Assembly (NCBI RefSeq): GCF_013705725.1
Contig: NZ_CP055481.1
Location: 124,001 to 188,000 of the forward strand
Direction: 5' to 3'
Origin: Klebsiella sp. RHBSTW-00484
Lineage (GTDB): Bacteria; Pseudomonadota; Gammaproteobacteria; Enterobacterales; Enterobacteriaceae
DNA length: 64,000 nucleotides
A model generated the notes under the pieces. That model saw only the letters and a list, made by a program, of their open reading frames with translations. It was not told the DNA's origin and searched no databases. Of the stretch, positions 1 to 9,257 are shown in pieces (the first letter of the stretch is position 1; every line of letters starts with the position of its first letter). A program made the translations under genes and the position numbers.

Positions 1-24
1 GTTTGCCGCTGATAGGAGCCCGGA

Positions 25-756
25 ATGGATTTAGAAAATATCTTTCGTGACGTAAAGCTAAGCAAAACCGAGATGACCGTGCTGCGCTTTATCCAGAACG
101 ATCCTGAGCAATGCGTTCGCGAGGGGGTCCGCGCCGTTGCGGAGCACTGTTATAGCAATCCCTCTTCGCTGGTGCGCCTGGCGAAAAAGCTGAAATTCAG
201 CGGCTGGCTGGAGCTGGTCTATTTTATTAAATTCAATATCACCATGCCCAAACTCGATGTGACCAACGATATTGACTATATGAGCATTCAGCCGGTGGAG
301 CGCATAACGCCGTTGCTGGAAAGCCTGCAACATCACCGCATTTTGATTCATGGCAGCGGCTTTTCGCAGCTGATCGCCCAGTATATTTATAATAAATTTT
401 TGGTGACCGGGGTGAATGCCAGCCTGGCGCTGTGGCCGGATTACGAGATCCTCGAGCAGAAGAATGCCGCCAAATTTGATTCGATCTGGATTATTTCCAA
501 ATCCGGGCGCAGTAGTTCGGCGCTGAACTGGGTGAAGGCGCTGGAGGGGAAAGAGATTAATCTGGTCTGCTTTACCGGCGATTATCAAAGCCCGCTGGCA
601 CAGGCGGCGGATACAGCGTTTATCATTCACGACCCGCAGAAGTTCGATGACGATATTTACTGGAGTAACCCGTTTTTCGGTTATTGCATACTCGGCTTTG
701 AGCGGCTACTGAAGATGTGGTTTATGCAAACGGGTATCCCCGGAGGCGGCGCTTGA
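25..756 (+). CDS. RpiR-family transcriptional regulator (HTH + SIS domain)
   Basis: A 243-residue regulator with an N-terminal RpiR-type helix-turn-helix (about residues 1-77) and a C-terminal SIS sugar-phosphate-binding domain (about 100-230; 'ILIHGSGFS' and 'WIISKSGRSSSA' are typical SIS loops). The ATG at 25 follows an AGGAG ribosome site. RpiR proteins usually sense phosphosugars and control adjacent sugar genes. It is followed on the opposite strand by a GH4 phosphoglycosidase and a PTS permease, so it is probably their regulator (inference). The last residues and stop codon lie inside a REP element, so the C-terminal tail GIPGGGA is REP-encoded. Confidence 0.85.
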   Translation: MDLENIFRDVKLSKTEMTVLRFIQNDPEQCVREGVRAVAEHCYSNPSSLVRLAKKLKFSGWLELVYFIKFNITMPKLDVTNDIDYMSIQPVERITPLLESLQHHRILIHGSGFSQLIAQYIYNKFLVTGVNASLALWPDYEILEQKNAAKFDSIWIISKSGRSSSALNWVKALEGKEINLVCFTGDYQSPLAQAADTAFIIHDPQKFDDDIYWSNPFFGYCILGFERLLKMWFMQTGIPGGGA

Positions 757-885
757 CGCGCCTGTCCGGGCTACAAAACCATTCCCGGGTTGCGGCGCAA
801 ACGCCTTACCCGGGCTACAGATTTACCGTCGTCTGCGATCCGGTAGCCCGGATAAGGCGTTAGCCGCCATCCGGGGAATTTAGCC
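740..885. repeat. REP/BIME cluster
   Basis: Several REP units sit tail to tail: a unit of the form CCCGGAGGCGGCGCTTGACGCG ending in GTCCGGGCTAC, a second with CCCGGG arms around 782-818, and a third starting GTAGCCCGGATAAGGCG near 843. They lie between convergent genes, where they can act as mRNA-stabilising or terminating hairpins. Related units recur near 8.95, 10.4, 16.1, 17.5, 24.4 and 53.1 kb. Confidence 0.8.
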
Positions 886-891
886 GGGCGT

Positions 892-2271
892 TTATTGCCA
901 GTCGGCGAACTGCTTATCATCGAGATAGGCTTCAACCAACGTTTTCGCCAGTGAATAAGAGCCAACCAGCGGATGCGCCATCAGCGCCCGGACCGCCAGG
1001 GATTTATCCCGCTGCAAAATGGCCGCCACTGCCAGCCGCTCATACTCTTTCACGTTGGCGATCATGTTTTTCTGCGCCGTTGGCACATGCTTTGGCGTCA
1101 CCGGCTTCAGGCCGTCTTTGCTCAGGTCGCAGCTGATCTCAATCACATCGTCCGCGCGCAGGAAATCCAGCGTGCCGTTGTTGGGCATCGACACCACGAT
1201 GCGCTTGGTGGTAGTGCTGTTGACCGCTTCCAGAATATCCAGCGCCACGCCCGCATAGCCGCCGGTATCCGGCTCCTCGATAAACTGTTTTAAGGTCAAC
1301 GGTTCGCGGGTGTGGAATTTCTCCTGCTGCGACTCGTTCTGCATGTAGCTGTTTTCCCGGCGTAAATAGTGCTTCATCCAAATAGTAAACGCCGCTTCCG
1401 GGTTGGCTTTTACGTCGATGGTTCGCAGCTCTTCGCGCATATCGTGATTGATGCGGGCAATCTGCTCGCCACGAGTTTCCGGCGCGTTCTGAATCGCTTT
1501 TAATGCCACTTCACGATAGTAGTAATAATAGAGATATTCATTAAGCAACTGCTTATCACACAGCTGGACCAGCTCCGGCGAAAAGTACTGCATCGCCGTT
1601 TTGCGGTATAAATCCGGGCTGGCGATCAGCCGCTCGGTGACATCTTCGCCGCGCACGGTGAAATGGGTAAACCAGGAAAAGTGGTTCAGCCCATAGCACT
1701 CGACGCCGAGGTCGTTCTCGTCGCAGCCGAGGATATCCGGCAGCTCACGGATAAGCTCCGACGGCGCATCGCAGATGCCGTACACCCGGCGCTTAAAGCC
1801 GGATTTGATAATCGCCTCGGTCACCAGCCCTGATGGATTGGTAAAGTTAAACAGAATCGCATCTTCAGCGGCGTGCTCTTCAATCAGGCGGCAGTAGTTA
1901 AGAATCGCCGGAATCGAGCGCATTGCCATGGCAAAGCCGCCTGCGCCAGTGGTCTCCTGGCCGAGGGTGTTATTTTCCAGCGCGATCCGCTCGTCGCGGA
2001 TGCGGCTCTCATCGCCGCCTACGCGCAAGGTGGTTATCACATAGTGGCTGTTTTTCAGCGCTGATACCGGGTCGCTGGTAATGCTAAAGTGAATATCCGG
2101 GCGAATGGTATTAAACACATAGCGGGCGATTTCGCCAAATACGGCCAGGTTATCGGCAGAGCTGTCGAGAAATACCACTTCCTTTAAACCAATGCGGTGC
2201 GCGTTATATGCCAGAGACTTTGCCAGGAATGCAGAGCGAACGCCGCCCCCGCCTAATACGGTTAATTTCAT
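892..2271 (-). CDS. Glycoside hydrolase family 4 (6-phospho-glycosidase type)
   Basis: A 459-residue GH4 enzyme. These use NAD+ and a divalent metal to cleave (phospho)glycosides in the cytoplasm. Visible motifs: Rossmann GGGG at residues 7-10, GQETTG near 105, the metal-site CDAP at 167-170 and GLNH at 194-197. The ATG follows GGGAG with good spacing. It lies 13 bases downstream of a PTS permease on the same strand, so its substrate is probably the phosphorylated glycoside imported by that permease. The CDAP motif resembles the CDMP of alpha-specific GH4 enzymes more than the CN-P of beta-specific ones, but alpha versus beta cannot be settled here, so no symbol is given. Confidence 0.85.
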   Translation of the reverse strand: MKLTVLGGGGVRSAFLAKSLAYNAHRIGLKEVVFLDSSADNLAVFGEIARYVFNTIRPDIHFSITSDPVSALKNSHYVITTLRVGGDESRIRDERIALENNTLGQETTGAGGFAMAMRSIPAILNYCRLIEEHAAEDAILFNFTNPSGLVTEAIIKSGFKRRVYGICDAPSELIRELPDILGCDENDLGVECYGLNHFSWFTHFTVRGEDVTERLIASPDLYRKTAMQYFSPELVQLCDKQLLNEYLYYYYYREVALKAIQNAPETRGEQIARINHDMREELRTIDVKANPEAAFTIWMKHYLRRENSYMQNESQQEKFHTREPLTLKQFIEEPDTGGYAGVALDILEAVNSTTTKRIVVSMPNNGTLDFLRADDVIEISCDLSKDGLKPVTPKHVPTAQKNMIANVKEYERLAVAAILQRDKSLAVRALMAHPLVGSYSLAKTLVEAYLDDKQFADWQ

Positions 2272-2284
2272 AAATAACTCCCAA

Positions 2285-3844
2285 TTAATTTTCTGCTAGC
2301 CAGCTATCAACCCGGGAACGAACCTGTCCCACTTTGACGCCGTAAATAACCTGAACTTCATTACGATTTCGTACTACGCCATTTGCGCCGGTGCTTTTTA
2401 ATATACCATCGTCAACCAGTTCCATATTATGAACCGCGACGCGCAGGCGGGTGAAACAGTTGTCGACGGAAATAATATTTTCTTTACCACCTAAGCCATT
2501 GATAATTTCATTGGTCACTGACTGCGGCTCACCGATTTTTTTACGATAATCCGCTTTGCTATATAGCTTCACGTTTTCATCGTCTTCGCGACCCGGCGTT
2601 TTGAGATTTAGCTTAACCACCAGAGTGCGGAAGATAACGTAGTAGACGGCAAACTGACCGATACCGATAAGTACATACCCTGGCCAGCGTGTTAAGGAAG
2701 CCGGTAGCGGCAAGTTATAAATCAGGAATTCAATCAGCCCGGATGCGCCCCAGGGACGAACGGTAAAGATGTCGCAAATTGCCTGTGAGGCCGCGGTTAA
2801 GGTAGCGTGAATTACCCACAGCAGCGGCGAAACAAACAGGAAGGTAAACTCAATGGGCTCTGTAATACCGGTCAGCATCGAGGTAATAATGGCGGGCAGC
2901 AGGATTGCCTTGGCCATCATTTTTTTCTCCGGTTTCGCCGTATGGTAGAACGCCAGCGACGCACCGGCGAGGCCGAAGATGGTGGTCATTCCCTGCTGCG
3001 AGAAGCGCAAAGCTTCGTTCATCACCGGAGTGAGATCCGGGTGGCGCATATAGGCGAGGAAAATGGCCTGAGTACCGGAAACTACCTGCCCGTCGACGCT
3101 CAGCGAACCACCGATTTGCGTGAGCTGGAACGGCGACCAGACGAAGTGGTGCAGGCCGGTAGGAATAAGGAATTTTTCAAAGAAGCCATAGACGAAGACC
3201 CCCGCCACGCCGGCGTTTTTCATAAACCCGGTCAGCGCCGCGATACCGTGGGTCATAAACGGCCAGAACCAGGTAAAGGCGATAGCATAGAAGATGACGA
3301 CCGGCGTCATCGCCACCAGCGTTAACTTCGCGCCACCGTACATGGAGAGTGCCCCGGGCAGTTCGATGGTCGACACTTTGTTATGTACCCAGGCGATGGT
3401 GCAGCCGAGAATAATCCCGAGAAAGATCCCCATATCGACGACCACAAAGCCCAATAGCTGGGTTTGTCCGGTACCGTAATATTCGCCGTTAATTTTTTCT
3501 GCGAGGCCGTTGGTGTGCTCCAGCCAGGAGTGATTGGCACCGAGAAACATGATAAAGCACATGACGGCAACCAGCGCCACTTCGGTTTTTTTATCTTTTG
3601 CCAGGCCGTAGCTGATGCCGACGCAAAATAATAAACCGAGGTTGCCAAATAATGGCCAGAAGGTGTCGCCAAGAAGCTGCCCGATCTGGTGTAAAAAGCT
3701 GGTCTCCGAAATTAATGTCGGGTTGGTTAAGACAGAACTGAGTGCCAGAATTAGGCCGATGACCGGCAAGAACAATACTGCACCGATCATTGCCCTGGAG
3801 AATTTTTGCATATTCTCCATAATACGTTGGCGTATTACAGACAT
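2285..3844 (-). CDS. PTS system EIICB permease, glucose/alpha-glucoside superfamily
   Basis: A 519-residue inner-membrane sugar PTS permease: an N-terminal EIIC domain of about ten hydrophobic segments (residues ~15-400, with the typical 'IPTGLHHFVWSPF' and 'GITEPIEFTFLF' segments) and a C-terminal EIIB domain whose phosphorylated cysteine is in 'VDNCFTRLRV'. There is no EIIA domain, so it would rely on a separate one such as EIIA-Glc. First gene of a two-gene operon with the GH4 enzyme and probably controlled by the RpiR gene at 25. The start follows GGAAC. The sugar is not determined by the sequence; maltose- or alpha-glucoside-like substrates are the best guess. Confidence 0.88.
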   Translation of the reverse strand: MSVIRQRIMENMQKFSRAMIGAVLFLPVIGLILALSSVLTNPTLISETSFLHQIGQLLGDTFWPLFGNLGLLFCVGISYGLAKDKKTEVALVAVMCFIMFLGANHSWLEHTNGLAEKINGEYYGTGQTQLLGFVVVDMGIFLGIILGCTIAWVHNKVSTIELPGALSMYGGAKLTLVAMTPVVIFYAIAFTWFWPFMTHGIAALTGFMKNAGVAGVFVYGFFEKFLIPTGLHHFVWSPFQLTQIGGSLSVDGQVVSGTQAIFLAYMRHPDLTPVMNEALRFSQQGMTTIFGLAGASLAFYHTAKPEKKMMAKAILLPAIITSMLTGITEPIEFTFLFVSPLLWVIHATLTAASQAICDIFTVRPWGASGLIEFLIYNLPLPASLTRWPGYVLIGIGQFAVYYVIFRTLVVKLNLKTPGREDDENVKLYSKADYRKKIGEPQSVTNEIINGLGGKENIISVDNCFTRLRVAVHNMELVDDGILKSTGANGVVRNRNEVQVIYGVKVGQVRSRVDSWLAEN

Positions 3845-4035
3845 GGTTGTTCCTTTATTTTTGTAGGTTCAGGGACTTTAATTATTTTTTTGACTTCCAG
3901 TATTTTTGTTATAGCAAGTCCGCTATTTGAAAGGAACAGGTTGCGGGAAATAGGTACAAATAGCCGCAAAATGGCAACAGGTTTCATCTGCGGGAATAAA
4001 ATAAGTGCTTAAAAAATAAAGAGCGCAGAGGGCGG

Positions 4036-4072
4036 TTCCCTCTCCCGGCGGGGAGAGGGTTAGGGTGAGGGG
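4036..4072. repeat. Short G/C-rich intergenic hairpin repeat
   Basis: The arms CCCTCTCCC (4038-4046) and GGGAGAGGG (4051-4059) form a strong hairpin followed by TTAGGGTGAGGGG, a common dispersed enterobacterial intergenic motif. It lies in the 356-base gap upstream of the PTS operon (3845-4200). That gap otherwise holds the unresolved PTS promoter (AT-rich, 3850-4020) and the palindromic repeat at 4084. Confidence 0.6.
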
Positions 4073-4083
4073 AAACTAGGGTG

Positions 4084-4210
4084 TATACCCGTCATACTTC
4101 AAGTTGCATGTGCGTTGGCTGCACTCACTCACCCCAGTCACTTACTCCAGTAAGCTCCTGGGGATTCGGTCACTTGCCGCCTTCCTGCAACTCGAATTAT
4201 TTAGGGTATA
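4084..4210. repeat. 127-bp imperfect palindromic repeat (MITE-like)
   Basis: The left arm TATACCCGTCATACTTCAAG (continuing TTGCA) pairs with the right arm ending TTATTTAGGGTATA (4197-4210), with TGCAACTCGAA before it. Internal CTTACT-CCAG-TAAG adds a hairpin. I recognise this as a dispersed enterobacterial palindromic unit, non-autonomous and without an ORF. Its right end overlaps the 3' end of yicH and supplies that gene's stop codon. Confidence 0.7.
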
Positions 4211-5916
4211 GAAATTGCCGGAGCAGCAGGAGCCTGAGCATCAGTGGCTTCCCCGTTGCGCATCACCTGCGCAACCTGCTGCTTCTCCATATTAATTGCG
4301 CTGAGTTGACCATTGACAGTTGGCTTCAGCGGCGCATCCGCCAGCACGCTGCCGGTGGCGGTCAACTGCACGTTACCATCGCCGGAAACCGGCAGCGCTG
4401 GCCAGCCCCAGGCTTGCAAAATATTCAGCGGCACGCCGCGACCGTTCAGGCTCAGGTTGACCAGGCGCTGCGGAAGCTGCGATACCGCCGCGGTGGCTTG
4501 CAGAATACCGCGCTCGGTAAAGGCGCTAAGCTCGTTAACGTTCACCGTCGAGGCGTTGGCGCTGAGCTTCAACGATGGGCGGCGAACGTCAATGCGGTTA
4601 AAGGTGGCGGCAGCGGCGTTCAGCGTTGCGCTGCCGTTCCATATACCCCAACTGCGGTCCTTCACCAGCTGTAGCTCGCCGCCGTAGCCGTCGAGGGCGG
4701 TGATCTGCCACGGGAATTCCGGTTCAACATCAATCACCAGATTGCGGCTGGCGCTGAACTTTTTCAGGGTTAGGCTCTGTAACCATTCCGGCAGTTGTTC
4801 CATCCATAGTTGCTTCCAGTTGGCCGGCAGCGTGTATTCCAGCCCGGCGAACGCGGCGTCATCCAGTACCAAAGCGTGACTGGCACGCAGCCAGTTGCCG
4901 GAAGTGCGCACCATCCCGCCTTCCCAGCGTGAGGTGAACTGACGCAGCGTGATACCCTGCGGCGAAAATCCGGCATTCAGGATAGGGTCGAGGAAGTGCA
5001 GCGAGCCGTAAATAAACTCGTTGGCATTCATTGACAGGGTGCCATCCTGGCTTTGCCAGTCGCCATGGCTCAGGGTGAGATTACGCAGGTTAAGATCGAG
5101 GCTGCTTACCGCCCAGTCAGGCCCTTGCAGGCTGGCATCGGTCATATCGAGACGGCCAATCTGTAGTGAAGGCAGGGTGGTGAGCGGCGTGAAAAAGTCG
5201 GCGAGCGATTTATCGCTTTGCAGGCGGATCTCGCTGAGGCGTAAATTATCGACCTGCCAGCCGCCGTTGGCGTTGCGTTTCGCCGTCCCGGTCATCGTGC
5301 CGCGGGCAACATCAGCACCGATGGTCGAGAGCGCCACTTCACCGTTATCGATACTCCCCTGAATCAGCACGTTGCTGGCTTCGATGCCGTTCAGCGTCAT
5401 CGACCCTGCGCTCATCTGAATCTGCGTTTTTTTACCGAGGACGTTACCCGCTTCCGGTGCCCACGGGCTGACGCCGCCGGTGACGCGCTGAGCGCTGAGA
5501 TCCCAGTCGCTTTCCGGACTGTTAAACGCCATGTTGCGCAACTGTAGGCGGTCGGCGGCGAACGGTAAGGCTGCCGATGAAGGCGAGAAGTTCAGGGTGC
5601 CATCGCTGAGGACAATCTCGTCGGCATGCAGTGGGTCGCTAAACTGGCGGCTGCTAAAGCCGATATCCACCGTTTTAGCCACCAGCGTCGCCGGTTTGCC
5701 GTCACGACCAAGGGTGACGTTTTGCAGTTGCAGGTGCATTGGCGAGGAGAAATTGTGGTCCATTTTGTTGAAAGAGACCTTCCAGCCGGTACCGTCGCTT
5801 AGCCAGGCACTGGCCTGGCGTGCGCCCCACTGGGTTTGCAGCAGGAAATAAGCCGCAATGATCACCACTAGCAGGGCAATCAGCAGCCAGAGAATCAGCT
5901 TTCCGAGAAATTTCAT
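4201..5916 (-). CDS. yicH: AsmA-family inner-membrane protein YicH
   Basis: A 571-residue AsmA-like protein (E. coli YicH is about the same length): one N-terminal transmembrane segment (residues ~5-25, 'LILWLLIALLVVIIAAYFLL') followed by a long periplasmic beta-rich domain. AsmA-like proteins are implicated in lipid transport or envelope homeostasis; the specific role of YicH is unclear. The ATG follows AGGAT. It lies downstream of xanP on the same strand, as in E. coli. The last residues (ISIP) and the TAA are encoded by a palindromic repeat, so the C-terminus may differ between relatives. Confidence 0.9.
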   Translation of the reverse strand: MKFLGKLILWLLIALLVVIIAAYFLLQTQWGARQASAWLSDGTGWKVSFNKMDHNFSSPMHLQLQNVTLGRDGKPATLVAKTVDIGFSSRQFSDPLHADEIVLSDGTLNFSPSSAALPFAADRLQLRNMAFNSPESDWDLSAQRVTGGVSPWAPEAGNVLGKKTQIQMSAGSMTLNGIEASNVLIQGSIDNGEVALSTIGADVARGTMTGTAKRNANGGWQVDNLRLSEIRLQSDKSLADFFTPLTTLPSLQIGRLDMTDASLQGPDWAVSSLDLNLRNLTLSHGDWQSQDGTLSMNANEFIYGSLHFLDPILNAGFSPQGITLRQFTSRWEGGMVRTSGNWLRASHALVLDDAAFAGLEYTLPANWKQLWMEQLPEWLQSLTLKKFSASRNLVIDVEPEFPWQITALDGYGGELQLVKDRSWGIWNGSATLNAAAATFNRIDVRRPSLKLSANASTVNVNELSAFTERGILQATAAVSQLPQRLVNLSLNGRGVPLNILQAWGWPALPVSGDGNVQLTATGSVLADAPLKPTVNGQLSAINMEKQQVAQVMRNGEATDAQAPAAPAISIP

Positions 5917-6061
5917 GATCTTCTATCCTGAGCGAGGCACATAAGGCTGTTATGCCCGAATTATGCGCAATCCTCAAGACAGGAATTGTGTAATGAGATG
6001 ATGTGAGGTGGATGATGTACATGCCCCGGCCAGCATCACGCGGCCAGGGCATCAGGCAGGA

Positions 6062-7456
6062 TTAGTTTTTCTCTGGCGGGAAAACCAGGTTCAGCACGAT
6101 TGCCGTGATACCACCGGCAGCGATACCGGAGGAGAGCAGGTTTTTCAGCCAGTCAGGGGCGAACTGCAGAATCAGCGGCTGCTGGGAAACGCCAAGGCCG
6201 ACGGCCAACGACAGGGCGATAATCAGGATCGCGCGGCGGTTCAGCGGTTCGCGGGAGACGATGCGCACGCCGGAGGCGGCGATGGTGCCGAACATCACTA
6301 ACGTTGCGCCGCCGAGTACCGGCTCAGGGATATGTTGCACGAAGCCGCTTACCGCCGGGAACAGACCGAGCACGATCAGCATCAGCGCGACCACAAAGCC
6401 GACGTAGCGGCTGGCGACGCCGGTCAATTGAATCACGCCGTTGTTCTGCCCGAAACAGGAGTTCGGGAAGGTATTAAATACTGCCGAGACGAACGAGTTC
6501 AGGCCGTTAGCCAATACGCCGCCCTTCAGACGCTTCATATATAGCGGGCCGGAAACCGGCTGCTCGGAGACGTCGGAGGTGGCGGTGATATCGCCGATAG
6601 TTTCCAGCGAGGTAATCATAAAGACCAGCATCAGCGGCAGCAGCAGATTCCAGTCGATGCCCAGGCCGTAGTAAAGCGGCGTGGGTACCATAATCAGGCT
6701 GCTGTCGGTTGGCGCGGTATTGGTTGGCAGCATATCGAGGAACCAGGCTGCCAGATAACCCGCAGCCATGGCGATCACCAGCGAGGCGATGCGCAAATAG
6801 GGGTTGCGCTGGCGGTTAAGGATAATAATCAGCGCCAGCACGATACCCGCCAGCAGCAGGTTTTTCGGCGCACCGAAGGTGTTATCAGCCATGGCCGCGT
6901 AGCCGCCGCCGATAGAAGTGAGGCCAACCTGAATCAGCGACAGACCGATAATCATCACCACCACGCCGGAGACCAGCGGGGTAATGATGCGCCGCGCGAG
7001 GTGCAGTACGCGGGAGATGACCATTTCCGTGCAGCTGGCCAGCATCAGGGTACCGAACAGCGCAGCCATCATGGTTGGGACATCGGCGCCGCCGGTTTTC
7101 AGCGCGGTACCGCCCATAATCAGCGGCGCGACGAAGTTAAAGCTGGTGCCCTGGATTGAGAGCAGCCCTGAGCCAACCGGGCCCCAGGCTTTAATTTGAA
7201 TAATGGATGCGACACCGGAGGCGAACAGAGACATGCTGATGATGTGTTGCGTATCCTGAGCCGGGAGGCCCAGAGCCTGGCAAATTAACAGCGCCGGGGT
7301 GATGACTGCGACAAACATCGCCAGCAGGTGCTGGAAAGCGGCGAACAGAGTTTGCGGTAGCGGTGGGCGGTCTTCAAGGCGGTAGATTAATTCGCTGACT
7401 TGCTTATGCGCAACCGGTTGCGCATTTTCTGACTCTGCGGTGTTAACGGACATCAC
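6062..7456 (-). CDS. xanP: Xanthine:H+ symporter XanP (NCS2 family)
   Basis: A 464-residue polytopic permease of the nucleobase-cation symporter-2 family, essentially the length of E. coli XanP (YicE). It has the family signature '[15 protein letters not shown]'-type region in antisense and, in frame, '[19 protein letters not shown]' around residue 285, with the conserved '[19 protein letters not shown]' helix near 330. It imports xanthine across the inner membrane. Upstream lies a perfect PurR-type palindrome overlapping a promoter, consistent with purine control. Gene order yicH-xanP-gltS matches E. coli. Confidence 0.93.
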   Translation of the reverse strand: MMSVNTAESENAQPVAHKQVSELIYRLEDRPPLPQTLFAAFQHLLAMFVAVITPALLICQALGLPAQDTQHIISMSLFASGVASIIQIKAWGPVGSGLLSIQGTSFNFVAPLIMGGTALKTGGADVPTMMAALFGTLMLASCTEMVISRVLHLARRIITPLVSGVVVMIIGLSLIQVGLTSIGGGYAAMADNTFGAPKNLLLAGIVLALIIILNRQRNPYLRIASLVIAMAAGYLAAWFLDMLPTNTAPTDSSLIMVPTPLYYGLGIDWNLLLPLMLVFMITSLETIGDITATSDVSEQPVSGPLYMKRLKGGVLANGLNSFVSAVFNTFPNSCFGQNNGVIQLTGVASRYVGFVVALMLIVLGLFPAVSGFVQHIPEPVLGGATLVMFGTIAASGVRIVSREPLNRRAILIIALSLAVGLGVSQQPLILQFAPDWLKNLLSSGIAAGGITAIVLNLVFPPEKN

Positions 7457-7483
7457 AACAATCCCAAAGGTGGCAAAGCGGGG

Positions 7484-7521
7484 ATTTTATCGGACTGTAG
7501 ACCAAAAGCAAACGTTTGCCA
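7484..7521 (-). promoter_or_regulatory. xanP promoter with overlapping PurR operator
   Basis: Reading the minus strand, TTGCTT (7506-7511) and TAAAAT (7484-7489) are separated by 16 bases and lie 28-55 bases before the xanP start. The 12-bp perfect palindrome GCAAACGTTTGC (7508-7519) matches the PurR operator consensus and overlaps the -35. PurR with hypoxanthine or guanine would block this promoter. Binding is inferred from the motif. Confidence 0.75.
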
Positions 7522-7739
7522 CTCTTTAGCGATAAATATTTATACAGGGAATAGGCGTTTAATATTTATTAGAATTTTGTATGTCTAATTGCATCAATAT
7601 CCCTGGGAAATATCTTTTTCTGTCATTTTTTCCGTACTTCTGCTTAAAATCCCCTCCCGATTACTCATGATGAGAAGCAATCGACACCGGGAATACCGTC
7701 GCGTGTGAATGGATCATGCGCCTATAAGGAGCTCTTTTT

Positions 7740-8942
7740 ATGTTTCATCTCGATACCTTATCGACGCTCGTTGCCGCAACATTAGTGTTGCTACTGGGTA
7801 GAAAACTCGTTCAAACCGTCCCTTTCCTGAAGACATATACCATTCCTGAACCCGTTGCGGGTGGCCTGCTGGTGGCATTGGCCTTACTGGCGCTGAAGAA
7901 AAGCATGGATATCGAAATTGATTTCGATATGAGCCTGAAAGATCCGCTGATGCTGGCGTTCTTCGCCACCATTGGCCTGAACGCCAACCTCGCCAGCCTG
8001 CGGGCTGGCGGCAAAGTAGTAGGGACGTTCCTGATCGTTGTCGTGGGACTGCTACTGCTGCAAAACGCCCTCGGTATCGGCATGGCGAAGCTGCTGGGCC
8101 TTGACCCGCTGATGGGGCTGCTGGCGGGTTCCATTACCCTTTCTGGCGGTCACGGTACCGGCGCGGCGTGGAGTAAATTGTTTGTCGAACGTTATGGTTT
8201 CGCCAACGCTACCGAAGTGGCGATGGCTTGCGCAACCTTCGGCCTCGTCCTTGGCGGCCTGATTGGCGGGCCGGTGGCGCGCTATCTGGTTAAACACTCT
8301 TCTACACCGGACGGTACGCCGGACGATCAGGTCGCGCCGACCGCGTTTGAAAAGCCGGAAATGGGGCGGATGATTACCTCGCTGGTGCTGATCGAGAGTA
8401 TCGCGTTAATTGCCATCTGTTTGACGGTCGGGAAGGCGATTGCGCAGCTGTTGGCGGGAACTATATTCGAGCTGCCGACCTTTGTTTGTGTGTTGTTTAT
8501 CGGCGTGATCCTCAGCAACAGTTTGTCGATGCTGGGCCTGTATCGGGTGTTTGACCGTGCGATCTCGGTGCTGGGCAACGTCTGCCTGTCGCTGTTCCTC
8601 GCGATGGCTTTGATGAGCCTGAAGCTGTGGGAGCTGGCGTCGTTGGCGCTGCCGATGATTGCCATTCTGGCGGTGCAGACGGTGGCAATGGCGCTGTATG
8701 CGGTGTTTGTGACCTATCGAATGATGGGGAAAAACTACGATGCCGCGGTGCTGGCCGCTGGTCACTGCGGCTTTGGCCTCGGCGCGACGCCGACAGCGAT
8801 CGCCAACATGCAGGCGATTACCGACCGTTTTGGCCCATCGCATATGGCGTTCCTGGTGGTGCCGATGGTGGGCGCGTTCTTTATCGATATCGTTAACGCG
8901 CTGGTCATTAAGCTGTATCTGCTGTTGCCGATGTTTGGCTGA
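7740..8942 (+). CDS. gltS: Sodium/glutamate symporter GltS
   Basis: A 400-residue ESS-family Na+:glutamate symporter (E. coli 401). About ten hydrophobic segments are arranged as two inverted halves. The duplicated pore-loop signatures 'ITLSGGHGTGAAW' (about residues 132-144) and 'AAGHCGFGLGATPTAIANMQ' (about 338-357) are diagnostic. The ATG follows AAGGAG. It is convergent with the next genes. In E. coli the next gene is recG; here a 19-kb foreign-order block intervenes. Confidence 0.95.
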   Translation: MFHLDTLSTLVAATLVLLLGRKLVQTVPFLKTYTIPEPVAGGLLVALALLALKKSMDIEIDFDMSLKDPLMLAFFATIGLNANLASLRAGGKVVGTFLIVVVGLLLLQNALGIGMAKLLGLDPLMGLLAGSITLSGGHGTGAAWSKLFVERYGFANATEVAMACATFGLVLGGLIGGPVARYLVKHSSTPDGTPDDQVAPTAFEKPEMGRMITSLVLIESIALIAICLTVGKAIAQLLAGTIFELPTFVCVLFIGVILSNSLSMLGLYRVFDRAISVLGNVCLSLFLAMALMSLKLWELASLALPMIAILAVQTVAMALYAVFVTYRMMGKNYDAAVLAAGHCGFGLGATPTAIANMQAITDRFGPSHMAFLVVPMVGAFFIDIVNALVIKLYLLLPMFG

Positions 8943-8977
8943 TAAAAAACCCGGAGGCGGTGCTGCGCACCTGTCCG

Positions 8978-9257
8978 TATATGGACACCTCCCGTGATGC
9001 AAGCTATTTTTTGTGTGAGTCACCAGGGTAAGTTGCGTTCGTATATCCGGCCTCTCTTTCGGTACCGTCGTACCCGGGCCATGATGTGTTCTGCGCACCT
9101 GCTTCCTTTCGGGCTATCGGCTTTGCTTCGCAGGGAGCCTTCGGACAGGCCGGATTTCTCAGGTGCTGGTCTTACCGGTTACTCATCACGCTAAATCGCT
9201 TCGCAATCTCACGACAGGGTTACTGCTCTTTTTACTGCATGGCTCACGGGGCGTCGG
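8978..9257 (-). ncRNA. Predicted bridge RNA (seekRNA) region of IS1111-type copy A
   Basis: The 280-bp noncoding tail downstream of the copy A transposase, identical in design to copy B. On the plus strand the target-guide matches appear as CGGACAGG at 9142-9149 and CGGGCTA at 9110-9116, i.e. CCTGTCCG and TAGCCCG in the RNA. See the copy B entry (15815-16094) for the full reading. Exact RNA ends are unknown, so the coordinates cover the whole noncoding tail. Confidence 0.7.

Noticed and set aside
8406..9098. 230-codon minus-strand frame opposite gltS
   Set aside because: His/Arg/Gln-rich composition typical of an antisense shadow; gltS on the plus strand is intact.
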